Origin: VFKU01 sp964411925 | Lineage (GTDB): Bacteria; Hydrogenedentota; Hydrogenedentia; Hydrogenedentales; GCA-2746185 | Direction: 5' to 3' | DNA length: 64,000 nt | Assembly (NCBI GenBank): GCA_964411925.1 | Contig: CAYPNI010000002.1 | Location: forward strand, 1-64,000 | Shown here: positions 30,110 through 38,145 of the stretch, in pieces | How positions within the stretch are numbered: the stretch's first letter is position 1 | How the letters are laid out: every line of letters starts with the position of its first letter | Notes under the pieces: generated by a model | What the model saw: only the letters and a program-made list of their open reading frames with translations | Told to the model about the DNA's origin: nothing | The model's database searches: none | Position numbers and translations under genes: made by a program

Positions 30110-30973
30110 ATGAATCCAGCCGCTGGACGGTTCCGCTCACCTTGTGGTTCGGGCGCCGAGCTTGCCTACTACGACTGGCGCGGGCCGGAGGGCGCAGCGG
30201 CGATCTTTTGCGTACACGGTTTGTCGCGCAACAAGAAGGACTTTCGCTCGCTGGCGGCGGCAGTGGCGGGAGAGTTTCGCGTGGTGTGTCCGGATGTCGT
30301 TGGCCGGGGCGAGAGCGAGTGGCTCGGGGATAAGCGCGGTTACACGTACCCGAATTATGCCGCGGACTTGATCGGACTGATCGAACACCTCGGGATCGGG
30401 CCGGTGGCGTGGGTCGGGACCTCGATGGGCGGGATCCTGGGGATGATGGTGGCGTCGGCGCGACCGGATCTCGTGCAGCGGCTGGTGCTGAACGACGTCG
30501 GCGCAGACGTCGATTCCGCGGGCGTCAAACGGATTCTGGGATACGTCGGCAAACGGCACCGGTTTGACTCGAAGCAGGACGCGATGGCGTACATCCGCGA
30601 GATCCTTGCGCCATTCGGCGTGACGAGCGAGGACGAGTGGGAGGCGCTCTACGACGCGACGTTCGTCGAGAAGAACGGCGGGGTCGAGTTCGCCTACGAT
30701 CCGGCGATCGTTTCCCCCGCGCCGGGCGCCGTACCCGCGCCGCTCAACTACTGGGACGAATGGAGCCGCATCGCGTGCCCGGTGTTAATCTTGCGCGGCG
30801 CGGACTCGGATCTACTTTCGCGTGCGACGGTGCTGCGCATGTGCGAGCGAAAGGGGACGCGCTCAGTCGAAATCGCGGGTTGCGGGCATGCGCCGGCGCT
30901 GTTGAAGGCGGCACAGATTGGTTTGGTAGTGCAGTATTTGCGCGAAGCGTGTACGGACGGATGGGACGTATGA
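30110..30973 (+). CDS. Alpha/beta-fold hydrolase
   Basis: The 287-residue protein has the alpha/beta hydrolase layout: oxyanion-strand FCVHGLSRNKKDF, VCPDVVGRGESEW, the nucleophile elbow GTSMGGILG (Ser about residue 110), the acid in ILRGADSDLLS and the His in GCGHAPAL. The resemblance is to esterase and haloalkane-dehalogenase-like family members, and substrate cannot be deduced. The start at 30110 follows GGAG about 10 bases upstream, and an in-frame extension upstream is rich in Gly and unlikely. It precedes the PQQ dehydrogenase by 31 bases and is probably cotranscribed with it. Confidence 0.83.
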   Translation: MNPAAGRFRSPCGSGAELAYYDWRGPEGAAAIFCVHGLSRNKKDFRSLAAAVAGEFRVVCPDVVGRGESEWLGDKRGYTYPNYAADLIGLIEHLGIGPVAWVGTSMGGILGMMVASARPDLVQRLVLNDVGADVDSAGVKRILGYVGKRHRFDSKQDAMAYIREILAPFGVTSEDEWEALYDATFVEKNGGVEFAYDPAIVSPAPGAVPAPLNYWDEWSRIACPVLILRGADSDLLSRATVLRMCERKGTRSVEIAGCGHAPALLKAAQIGLVVQYLREACTDGWDV

Positions 30974-31004
30974 GTTGCATGGGAATCATGCGAAGGAGAC
31001 TCCG

Positions 31005-32948
31005 GTGAGATTTTGTGCGCGGCTTGCAATGGTGGGGATATCGGTGGGTGTTTGGACGACGGGCGCGTACGCGCAGCAGGGCGCGGAGGACGGGCAGTGG
31101 CGGCATTATGCCGGCGACCGCGGGAGCACGAAGTATTCGGGGCTGGGCCAGATCAATCGGGCTAACGTGGGGACGCTGACGGAGGCGTGGCGGTGGGCGT
31201 CGGTCGAGACGGACACGGGGCAGCGGGGAATCGGGGGGTTCAAGGCGACGCCGCTGTATGTGAACGGTGTGCTGTATACGAGCACGTCGGTGGCGCAGGT
31301 GGCGGCGATCGACCCGGCGACGGGGAAGACGCTTTGGGTGTATGACCCGGAGGCGTACAAGATCGGGCGTCCGGCGAACTCAGGGTTTCAACACCGTGGC
31401 GTGGACTACTGGACGGACGGAACGATCGAGAGGCTGCTGATCGCGACGGGCGGGCGCCAATTGATCTCGATCGACGCGAAGACGGGCAAGCCGGATCCGA
31501 AATTCGGAACGAACGGGATCGTCGATCTGTCGCAAGGGCTGGGCAAGGAATTCAATGCGCGGTTTCTGGGGTACAACGCGCCGCCGGTGGTTTGCCGGGA
31601 CATGATCGTGATGGGGTCAATCATCACGGACGGAGGATCGACGAAGTCGATGCCGCCGGGGCACATCCGGGGATTCGACGTGCGCACGGGCGAGCAGAAA
31701 TGGATGTTTCACACGATTCCGCAGGCGGGCGAATTCGGCAATGACACGTGGCTGAACGATTCGTGGACGTATTCGGGGAACACGAACGCGTGGTCGATGA
31801 TGAGCGTGGACGAAGACCTGGGGTACGTATACGCGCCGATCGGGACGCCGACGAGCGACTGGTATGGCGCGCTGCGGCCGGGCGCGAACCTGTTCGCGGA
31901 AAGCCTCGTGTGCCTCAACGCGGCGACGGGCGAGCGCGTGTGGCATTTCCAGGTGGTGCATCACGGGATGTGGGACTACGACCTGCCGGCGGCGCCGATT
32001 CTGTGTGACCTCAACGTGGGCGGCAGGCCGATCAAGGCGGTCGCGCAGGTGACGAAGCACGGGTTTACGTTTGTCTTCAATCGCGAAACGGGTGAGCCGG
32101 TGTGGCCGATAGAGGAGAGGCCGGTGCCGCAGAACGGCGCGCCGGGTGAGTGGGTCTCGCCGACGCAGCCGTTCCCGACGAAACCGCCGGCGTTTGAACG
32201 GCAGGGCGTGACGGAGGACGACCTGATCGACTTCACGCCGGAGCTGCGCGCGGAGGCGATCAACATTTTGAAGCAGTACACGGCGGGTCCGCTGTTCTCG
32301 CCGCCGAGCGTGATCACGGAGACCAACAAGGGGACCGCGACGCTGCCGAGCCCCGCGGGCGGGGCGAACTGGGGCGGCGCGTGCCTGGATCCGGAGACGA
32401 ACTGGCTGTATGTGCCGTCGATGACGTGGCTGGTGAGCATCGGGCTATTGAAGAACGACGCGAACCGGTCGGAATTCGAGTACGGAATCAATGCGGCGGA
32501 TTTCATGATCCTAAGTCCGCAGGGGCTCCCGATTGTGAAGCCGCCGTATGGGCGGATCACGGCGATCGACCTCAACAAGGGGGAGATCGCGTGGCAGGTG
32601 GCGCACGGGGACGGGCCGAGGGATCATCCCGCGCTGCAACACCTCGACCTGCCGCCGCTGGGCTCGGCGACGAATGGTTTCTTGTCGAACGGGGGCGGCG
32701 TGCTGACGAAGGAATTGCTGTTCATGATTCAGCCGGACCCGAGTCCAAGTTCGGTGATGCAGACGGGGACGGACGGCGTGATTCGCGCGTTCGACAAGAC
32801 GACGGGCGAGGAATTGTGGGAGCAGAAGCTGGGCGCGGTTCCGCATGGGACGCCGATGACGTACATGCACGAGGGAAAGCAGTATCTCGTGTTGGCGGTG
32901 GGCGGACAGACGGAGCCAGCGAGCCTGGTGGCGTTTCGGTTGCCGTGA
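31005..32948 (+). CDS. PQQ-dependent quinoprotein dehydrogenase
   Basis: The 647-residue exported enzyme has a signal peptide (MRFCARLAMVGISVGVWTTGAYA) and eight-bladed propeller repeats typical of PQQ alcohol and glucose dehydrogenases: WRHYAGDRGSTKYSGL at the start, then ALYTS-like blades ending with G-x-x-x-W motifs (TGKTLWVYDP, TGERVWHFQVVHHGMWDYDLP, TGEELWEQKLG). It oxidises an alcohol, sugar or polyol in the periplasm and passes electrons to quinone or cytochrome. No cytochrome domain or pqq biosynthesis gene is present here. The GTG at 31005 follows AAGGAG; the frame's upstream ATG at 30975 lacks a binding site. Confidence 0.85.
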   Translation: MRFCARLAMVGISVGVWTTGAYAQQGAEDGQWRHYAGDRGSTKYSGLGQINRANVGTLTEAWRWASVETDTGQRGIGGFKATPLYVNGVLYTSTSVAQVAAIDPATGKTLWVYDPEAYKIGRPANSGFQHRGVDYWTDGTIERLLIATGGRQLISIDAKTGKPDPKFGTNGIVDLSQGLGKEFNARFLGYNAPPVVCRDMIVMGSIITDGGSTKSMPPGHIRGFDVRTGEQKWMFHTIPQAGEFGNDTWLNDSWTYSGNTNAWSMMSVDEDLGYVYAPIGTPTSDWYGALRPGANLFAESLVCLNAATGERVWHFQVVHHGMWDYDLPAAPILCDLNVGGRPIKAVAQVTKHGFTFVFNRETGEPVWPIEERPVPQNGAPGEWVSPTQPFPTKPPAFERQGVTEDDLIDFTPELRAEAINILKQYTAGPLFSPPSVITETNKGTATLPSPAGGANWGGACLDPETNWLYVPSMTWLVSIGLLKNDANRSEFEYGINAADFMILSPQGLPIVKPPYGRITAIDLNKGEIAWQVAHGDGPRDHPALQHLDLPPLGSATNGFLSNGGGVLTKELLFMIQPDPSPSSVMQTGTDGVIRAFDKTTGEELWEQKLGAVPHGTPMTYMHEGKQYLVLAVGGQTEPASLVAFRLP

Positions 32949-32969
32949 GAATTATTCGCGAAGTCGAAC

Positions 32970-32999
32970 AGGCCTAAGCTGAACTGCGCTTAGGCCTGC
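32970..32999 (+). terminator. Hairpin after the PQQ dehydrogenase gene
   Basis: CAGGCCTAAGC at 32970-32980 and GCTTAGGCCTG at 32989-32999 form a perfect 11-bp stem with an eight-base loop, 21 bases after the stop codon. There is no T-run. Confidence 0.5.
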
Positions 33000-33010
33000 C
33001 ACACGAACGA

Positions 33011-33051
33011 GAAAAAAATACCGCAGCACGGGAGGGGGTCTCGTGCTGCGG
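33011..33051 (-). terminator. Intrinsic terminator for the minus-strand lipoprotein gene
   Basis: Read on the minus strand, CCGCAGCACG and CGTGCTGCGG (plus 33042-33051 and 33021-33030) form a 10-bp stem followed by TATTTTTTTC (33011-33020). This is a standard rho-independent terminator and lies 94 bases beyond the lipoprotein stop. With the hairpin at 32970-32999 it separates convergent transcription units. Confidence 0.82.
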
Positions 33052-33144
33052 CGGACGAGCGGGGGGCCGCTCGTGTGCAATATACCGGGGGCCAAGGGGG
33101 TTGACCGCCGGCAACGTAAGAACGGGTTCAACTGCGCCGGGGCG

Positions 33145-33561
33145 CTACTCTGCCGGCAACACGCGATCGACGATTCGGCGAATCCGGCCGGTGTCGGGTT
33201 CTTTGCGAACGACGACGACGAACGGGTACCGCGCGATCACATCGGGTGGATGGAGCGGGGCCTCGCCCAACTTATCGTTGAGCGCTTTGAGCAGCCCGCC
33301 CAGGCTCGAGACGATCTTGAAAGTGCCTTCGTCTTCCACCCGCAGTAGCTCGACGTGGACGCCGTCTCCGGTGAGTCTCACGCCTTCATCCACTTGAGCA
33401 AAGCCCATGCCTGAAAGATCGACTCGGGTGGCGGAATCGAACGTAATCCCGTTGTTTTCAAGGGCTTTCGTGAGATCTTCGACGGTTTCGATGGGGGGTG
33501 GGGCGGCGCAGGCGATGGTCAATCCGAGCCCGAGAAGGGCAACGTGTCGCAGTAGTGACAT
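33145..33561 (-). CDS. Small lipoprotein of unknown function
   Basis: The 138-residue protein starts MSLLRHVALLGLGLTIACAAP, a lipoprotein signal with Cys18 in TIACAA. The mature part has a helix (VEDLTKALENNGITF) followed by strands around VDLSGMGFAQVD and VHVELLRVEDEGTFKIV, and a Pro/Val-rich end. I do not recognise the family. It follows the MFS transporter gene on the same strand by 23 bases and precedes a strong terminator, so both are probably in one transcript. Confidence 0.65.
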   Translation of the reverse strand: MSLLRHVALLGLGLTIACAAPPPIETVEDLTKALENNGITFDSATRVDLSGMGFAQVDEGVRLTGDGVHVELLRVEDEGTFKIVSSLGGLLKALNDKLGEAPLHPPDVIARYPFVVVVRKEPDTGRIRRIVDRVLPAE

Positions 33562-33584
33562 AGCTTGTCCATGGTAGCACACGT

Positions 33585-34919
33585 TCACTTCTGACAAACA
33601 TTCGGTGCCGGGGCGTCGGGGAGCGGCACGGCGGCCCGAATGAGCGCCTGCTGGCGCTGAAACACGGGGCCGGCGACCGGATTGCGGACGAAGACGAGGC
33701 AGAGGCCGGCAACGGCGTATGCAATGACGAAGACGATGAACGCGGCGTGGTAATCGCCGGTGGCGTCGTGGATGAGGCCGGCGATGGGGACGCCGCTGGC
33801 CTGGATGGGGAGCATGCAGGGGCTCATGAGCCCCATGACGCGGCCGAACACGGGGCGGGGGAAGTAATCGCCGACGAGCGAGCCCCAGAGCGGCACGACG
33901 CCGCCCATGCCGAAGCCGAAGATGGCGCCGGCGATCAGGAGTTCGTGGTAGGTGGTGGCGGGGAGGAAGAGGAGCGTGGCGACGGCCTGGAATGCGAGGC
34001 AGAGGACGAGGGCGAGGCGCGCGTCCACGTAGTCGGCGACGAACCCGAAGAGGATTTTGCCGACGACGCCGACGCCGGCCGAGACGGTGAGGATGTAGGA
34101 CGCTTGAATGCGCGTGATGCCGAGATCGTGTGCGTGGGGGATCATGTGGATGAGCGTGGCGGCCATGGCGAAGAAGTTGAAGCCGATGCAGAGCGTGATC
34201 GCCCAGAACGTCGCGTTGCGCAGCGTGGCGAGGGTGGAGAAGTTCGACGTGAAGCGGGGCATGGGGCCGTGCGCGCCGAGATCGTCGTTCAGCGATACGC
34301 GGGCGCCGTCGGGGTTGAGGCCGATGTCTTCGGGCCGGCTGATCACGAAGACCCAGACGATGGGGAGGAGCGCGCCGACGGAGAGCGCGCCGAAGATGAG
34401 GAAGGTGTCGCGCCAGCCGTAGTTGACGACGAAGTAGGACGTGACGGGGGCCATGACCATGCCGGACATGGAGACGCCGGTCGTGGCGATGCCGAGCGCG
34501 GCGCCGCGGCGCCGGACGAACCAGTTCGAGACGAGGGCGGTGCTGGAGAGCTGGCCGATGCTGACGACGCCGAGGGCGAGAAAGGTGCCGATGAGGACGT
34601 AGAACTGCCAGAGGGCGGTGATGTGCGCGGCGAGGAAGAAGCCAACGCCGAGGCTGACGCAGCCGATCATCATGAGGCGGCGGACGGACCAGGTGTCGAT
34701 GAAGCGGCCGAGGAACGGTGCGGCGAGGGCCATGGCGGTGTTCATGAGCGTGAGTCCCATGGCGACGGCGAAACGGGAGGCGCCGAATTCCTTCTGGATG
34801 GGCTCGAGGAAGACGCCGTAGGAGTAGAAAATGAAGCCGGTGGCGACGAAGAGTGTGATGAAGGTGGCGATGACGATCCACCAGCCGTAGAAAAAGAGTT
34901 TGAAGTTTCGCAGGAGCAT
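33585..34919 (-). CDS. MFS transporter (oxalate/formate or monocarboxylate-like)
   Basis: The 444-residue protein has 12 predicted membrane helices, with GRFIDTWSVRRLMMIG carrying the MFS motif A loop between helices 2 and 3 and a long central loop (ISRPEDIGLNPDG). The start GWWIVIATFITLFVATGFIFY and SYGVFLEPIQKEFG resemble the monocarboxylate and oxalate/formate antiporter branch. The substrate is unknown, but an organic anion is likely. No ribosome binding site precedes 34919. Copy 1 of a 100-bp repeat lies 50 bases upstream and may provide its promoter. Confidence 0.82.
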   Translation of the reverse strand: MLLRNFKLFFYGWWIVIATFITLFVATGFIFYSYGVFLEPIQKEFGASRFAVAMGLTLMNTAMALAAPFLGRFIDTWSVRRLMMIGCVSLGVGFFLAAHITALWQFYVLIGTFLALGVVSIGQLSSTALVSNWFVRRRGAALGIATTGVSMSGMVMAPVTSYFVVNYGWRDTFLIFGALSVGALLPIVWVFVISRPEDIGLNPDGARVSLNDDLGAHGPMPRFTSNFSTLATLRNATFWAITLCIGFNFFAMAATLIHMIPHAHDLGITRIQASYILTVSAGVGVVGKILFGFVADYVDARLALVLCLAFQAVATLLFLPATTYHELLIAGAIFGFGMGGVVPLWGSLVGDYFPRPVFGRVMGLMSPCMLPIQASGVPIAGLIHDATGDYHAAFIVFVIAYAVAGLCLVFVRNPVAGPVFQRQQALIRAAVPLPDAPAPNVCQK

Positions 34920-34968
34920 TGGTTAACAGGTGAACAATCTGCCGGGAGGTGCGAATTCCGCATGGTTC

Positions 34969-35077
34969 CTGGGAGCTTGGGGCGTTCGGGGCGGCGGCTG
35001 ACCCGGCGCGCGTCGTCCCGATGCTTGCGATTATACGCGAGGATGCGTACCCGTGCACTCGGGCGGGCTAGCAGCCG
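34969..35077. repeat. Direct repeat, copy 1 of 2
   Basis: 100 bases (34969-35068) are identical to 38028-38127; after a one-base mismatch (T at 35069, G at 38128) another eight bases match. The repeat lies between the MFS gene and the TIR-Sel1 pair. Read on the minus strand it contains TATAAT (35035-35030) and a CGCATCCTCGCGTATA element that occurs again near 39942. It is too long for a transposon target-site duplication and no transposase is nearby. Confidence 0.9.
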
Positions 35078-35168
35078 CCAGGCCAGCAGCGGCGACGGGG
35101 AACCTGGGCGATGATGCCACGGATCAGCAAAATCACGCCGAGGTCGCGCGGCCCGATGCTTTGCGAAA

Positions 35169-36626
35169 TTACCAGTCTGTGACGCCGATGTCGCGCAGTG
35201 CGTCTTGCGCCTCCTTGACTCCCATTCGGGCGGCGGTCACCCAATTCTCGGTCGCCTTCTTGATGTCCTCTGGGCCCAAGAGCCCTTTGTAGTACAGATT
35301 TCCAAGTTGATACCAGGCGATTGGTTCGCCATCGCGAGCGGCGGCGGCGAGGAGCGTTGCTGCTTCGCTGTAATTTCGCGGGGCGTCGCCTTCGATGTAC
35401 ATCATGGCGAGACTGTACATTCCGGCTGCGTATTCGAGTGCTGCCGACTTGCCGTACCACATGAGCGCCTTCGCGCTATCTTTATTTACGATGTCGCCCC
35501 CATCACGGTAGTGATCTCCGAGACGTTTCATGGCGCGTGGCAATCCACGATCGATGGCTCGCTCGTAGAGTTCGAGCGCTGCGGGTGCGTTTCGCTCGAT
35601 ACCGAGTCCGTCGGCGTACATGTCGGCAAGATTAGTCATGGCGAGTTCCATGCCGTCAGCGCCTTCGCCGGCCGACGCGTAGTACCTTGCGGCGCGTTTC
35701 GGGTCGGGTTCGACGCCGATGCCATGTTGGTAGGCTGCGCCAACCAGGAACTGTGCCTCTGTAGATCCCGATTCGGCGACCGTTTTTACGAAACCGAAGA
35801 CTTCGCTGGCCAGTTTCGCGGCGCCGACGGGATCTTTCGAATAAACACTGAGTCCGTGAAACATGTTTCGTGCGATCCACATCTTCGCGATTCGATCGCC
35901 ACGGTCGGCACATCGCTGAAAGAGGTCTCTGGACTGCAATCGATCATTCAAGTTGCCGGTGTGAGTCTGGAGCCTCACCGCTTCCTTCCGATCGTTCGCC
36001 GTCCTCAGGTCGACGAAGGGATCCACTTTGGATTGCAGAGGTAGAGGTGGGGGCGGCTCCGGTTCCGGAAAGGCGTACCACGTCCACGCCGCTGCGATGG
36101 CTGTCGCAATCGCGAGCGTCGCGACGAGCATACTGAGTCGCCGGGGCGGACGGTGCCCCGTAGGATTGGCTTTGGGCTGCGGGGCGGCGATTGGGCCCGA
36201 AATCAAGCGCGCAAGTCTGGCAGCGACCTCCGCGGGCGATTTTTCGCGAAGGTGTTCGAACTGCGCAGCACCGACACAGTACGCCAGCGCGGGCGGGAGT
36301 TCGGCGTCATCCGCGCGCACGGGATAGATTTTCTTGTCTTCTTCGAAGGCGAGTTGGACTTCGATCTGCACGTTTCTGGACTGGTTGGCATGTTCCGAAA
36401 CAATGAGAATGAGGCCGCCGGAGGCCGTGATCGCCGGAGGAATGACGGCGGTATAGACTTCGCCGGGGTTGATGTCGCGCACGGCACTCCAGCATTTCAC
36501 GCCAAGCGACTCGAGCGCGTCGCGGATCCGATTCGCAGCGACCGTGTCTTCTGTCGCGTGACTTATGAACAGATAGCCCGGCCACCTCGACTTCAAAGCT
36601 GGTCCGGGTTCGAACGTGCCGCTCAT
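35169..36626 (-). CDS. TIR domain-transmembrane-Sel1 repeat protein B
   Basis: The 485-residue protein has three parts. An N-terminal TIR domain (about residues 15-110) begins YLFISHATEDTVAA, with CWSAVRDINPGEVY and a Glu (Glu89, in NVQIEVQLA) at the position of the NADase glutamate of SARM1-type TIRs. A basic stop (RPPRRLS) then leads into one membrane helix at about residues 166-184. The rest is Sel1-like repeats (GSTEAQFLVGAAYQHGIGVE, AMTNLADMYADGLGIERN). The start overlaps the stop of protein A by four bases. A defence or signalling role is inferred from TIR and Sel1 domains and the operon; NAD cleavage is a prediction. Confidence 0.78.
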   Translation of the reverse strand: MSGTFEPGPALKSRWPGYLFISHATEDTVAANRIRDALESLGVKCWSAVRDINPGEVYTAVIPPAITASGGLILIVSEHANQSRNVQIEVQLAFEEDKKIYPVRADDAELPPALAYCVGAAQFEHLREKSPAEVAARLARLISGPIAAPQPKANPTGHRPPRRLSMLVATLAIATAIAAAWTWYAFPEPEPPPPLPLQSKVDPFVDLRTANDRKEAVRLQTHTGNLNDRLQSRDLFQRCADRGDRIAKMWIARNMFHGLSVYSKDPVGAAKLASEVFGFVKTVAESGSTEAQFLVGAAYQHGIGVEPDPKRAARYYASAGEGADGMELAMTNLADMYADGLGIERNAPAALELYERAIDRGLPRAMKRLGDHYRDGGDIVNKDSAKALMWYGKSAALEYAAGMYSLAMMYIEGDAPRNYSEAATLLAAAARDGEPIAWYQLGNLYYKGLLGPEDIKKATENWVTAARMGVKEAQDALRDIGVTDW

Positions 36627-37906
36627 TTTTCCGGCTCCCCCTCACGAGTCTGTAGCGCAGCTTTCGCTCGCGTGCTCCCGTTTTGCGCCGCCATCGCCCA
36701 CAATTCGAGCGCGGCCTGCACATCGAGCGATACACCGGTGCCTGTAATGAGCATCTCGCCGAGTTTGAACTGCGCGTCGGCATACTGGTGATCAGCTGCC
36801 TTCTTGTACTGTTGTACGGCGCGCACGCTGTCTACGCTCACTCCGCCCCGTCCCTCGCGGTAGACATCTCCAAGGCGGGTCATGGCTCGCACGTCTCCCC
36901 GTTCCTCAGCTTTTTGATACCACCGGATTGCCTCCGCCATGTTTTGTTGTTCTCCCAGCCCTACCTCGCACATGGTGCCGAGTTTGAACATTGCGATCGC
37001 ATAGTCGGCATCGGCGGCCCGGCGATACCTATCCGCGGACTCCGTGGTATTCCGTTCGATTCCGATTCCCAATTCCAAGGCGTGCGCATAAAGGAACTGC
37101 GCCTCGACAGAACCAGAGTCCGCCAGAGACTGGACGCACCGCACGACCTTACGGGCCTTTCGTATTGCGGCGGGACGATCCAAGGGAAACATGCCGTGCT
37201 CGTTATAAAGACTTCGAGCCACCCAAAGCGCCGCAAGCGGATCACCGCCGTTGTCGGCTTCTTCAAGCAATCGTCTGGAAAGCTCAAGATTGTCCTTGCC
37301 TGGATTCTTCTCATAGAGGTCGATGGCTTGCGATCGCGTCTCATCGAATTTTCTCGCGAGATCGGCATGGCATCGGGGGAGAGACACGTATCCCCCAAGC
37401 AAGAGCAGAACGAGAATGACGAATCCTGTAATGACATGTAGCTTGGATAATCTTCTCGGAGGACGGTCCTTCTTGGCGTCCGCATTCCCGTTGGGCGACC
37501 CGCGCGCTTCGCCAGATTTGATGGCGGTTTCCAACTTCGCGACGATTTGACGAAGCGGACCGTGTCTCGCGTCGATGTACTGATTGATGCTCAGGTAGTA
37601 TTGAACAGTGTCGGGGGGAAGCGTGTCATCGAGTTGTACCGTCAACACGTTTTTGCCGTTCTGCACGGCGATTTCAAGTTCACGACGGACGTGCGGCGAT
37701 TGAAGCGACCACTTCGACATGATTAGGACAAGGCATGTCGATTTTCTGATTCCCGCGACGATTTCGGAAGGGTACTCGTCTCCGGCTTTGATGTCGCGAG
37801 GGGCGATCCAGCAGGGAATATCTCTGACTTCGAGTTGATTGACGATTTGTCCCGCGAGTTTCTGATCCTCGGTCGCATGGCTGATGAATGCGCGGTGCGC
37901 CGGCAT
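36623..37906 (-). CDS. TIR domain-transmembrane-Sel1 repeat protein A
   Basis: The 427-residue protein is built like protein B: TIR domain (residues 4-95, AFISHATEDQKLAGQ, CWIAPRDIKAGDEYPSEI, and Glu76 in HVRRELEIA at the putative NADase position), the same RPPRRLS stop, one membrane helix (about 157-176, ITGFVILVLLLLGG) and Sel1 repeats (VEAQFLYAHALELGIGIERN, DYAIAMFKLGTMCEVGLG). It would place TIR in the cytoplasm and Sel1 repeats in the periplasm. GGGAGG precedes the ATG at 37906. Copy 2 of the repeat lies 121 bases upstream and may hold the promoter. The two proteins are paralogues with different TIR sequences, so they may form a heteromeric complex. Confidence 0.8.
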   Translation of the reverse strand: MPAHRAFISHATEDQKLAGQIVNQLEVRDIPCWIAPRDIKAGDEYPSEIVAGIRKSTCLVLIMSKWSLQSPHVRRELEIAVQNGKNVLTVQLDDTLPPDTVQYYLSINQYIDARHGPLRQIVAKLETAIKSGEARGSPNGNADAKKDRPPRRLSKLHVITGFVILVLLLLGGYVSLPRCHADLARKFDETRSQAIDLYEKNPGKDNLELSRRLLEEADNGGDPLAALWVARSLYNEHGMFPLDRPAAIRKARKVVRCVQSLADSGSVEAQFLYAHALELGIGIERNTTESADRYRRAADADYAIAMFKLGTMCEVGLGEQQNMAEAIRWYQKAEERGDVRAMTRLGDVYREGRGGVSVDSVRAVQQYKKAADHQYADAQFKLGEMLITGTGVSLDVQAALELWAMAAQNGSTRAKAALQTREGEPEK

Positions 37907-38027
37907 CGTCGGCCTCCCTCAGAATAGACAGGCCAGCTATATTGGGATGCAGCGCTAGTAAAGTCAATTTAAATTCGCTTTGCGCCTGACGTTGCGCCGA
38001 GCGACGCGGGGCGATCCGCGAGGGGTG

Positions 38028-38136
38028 CTGGGAGCTTGGGGCGTTCGGGGCGGCGGCTGACCCGGCGCGCGTCGTCCCGATGCTTGCGATTATACGCGAG
38101 GATGCGTACCCGTGCACTCGGGCGGGCGAGCAGCCG
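38028..38136. repeat. Direct repeat, copy 2 of 2
   Basis: See copy 1 at 34969-35077. It begins nine bases beyond the antiporter stop and 121 bases upstream of TIR protein A. The two copies bracket a 2.95-kb segment that contains only the two TIR-Sel1 genes. Confidence 0.9.
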
Positions 38137-38145
38137 GATCAGCGG

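Noticed and set aside
32970..33051. A riboswitch or small RNA gene
   Set aside because: The two hairpins are explained as convergent terminators; no conserved ligand-binding core was recognised.
33747..35114. A 455-codon plus-strand frame rich in Asp, Glu and Gly
   Set aside because: It is antisense to the MFS transporter, whose membrane helices are clear on the minus strand; the acidic composition is typical of shadows here.
34969..38136. Insertion sequence or integrative element
   Set aside because: No transposase, integrase or tRNA was seen and the 100-bp repeats carry no terminal inverted repeat.
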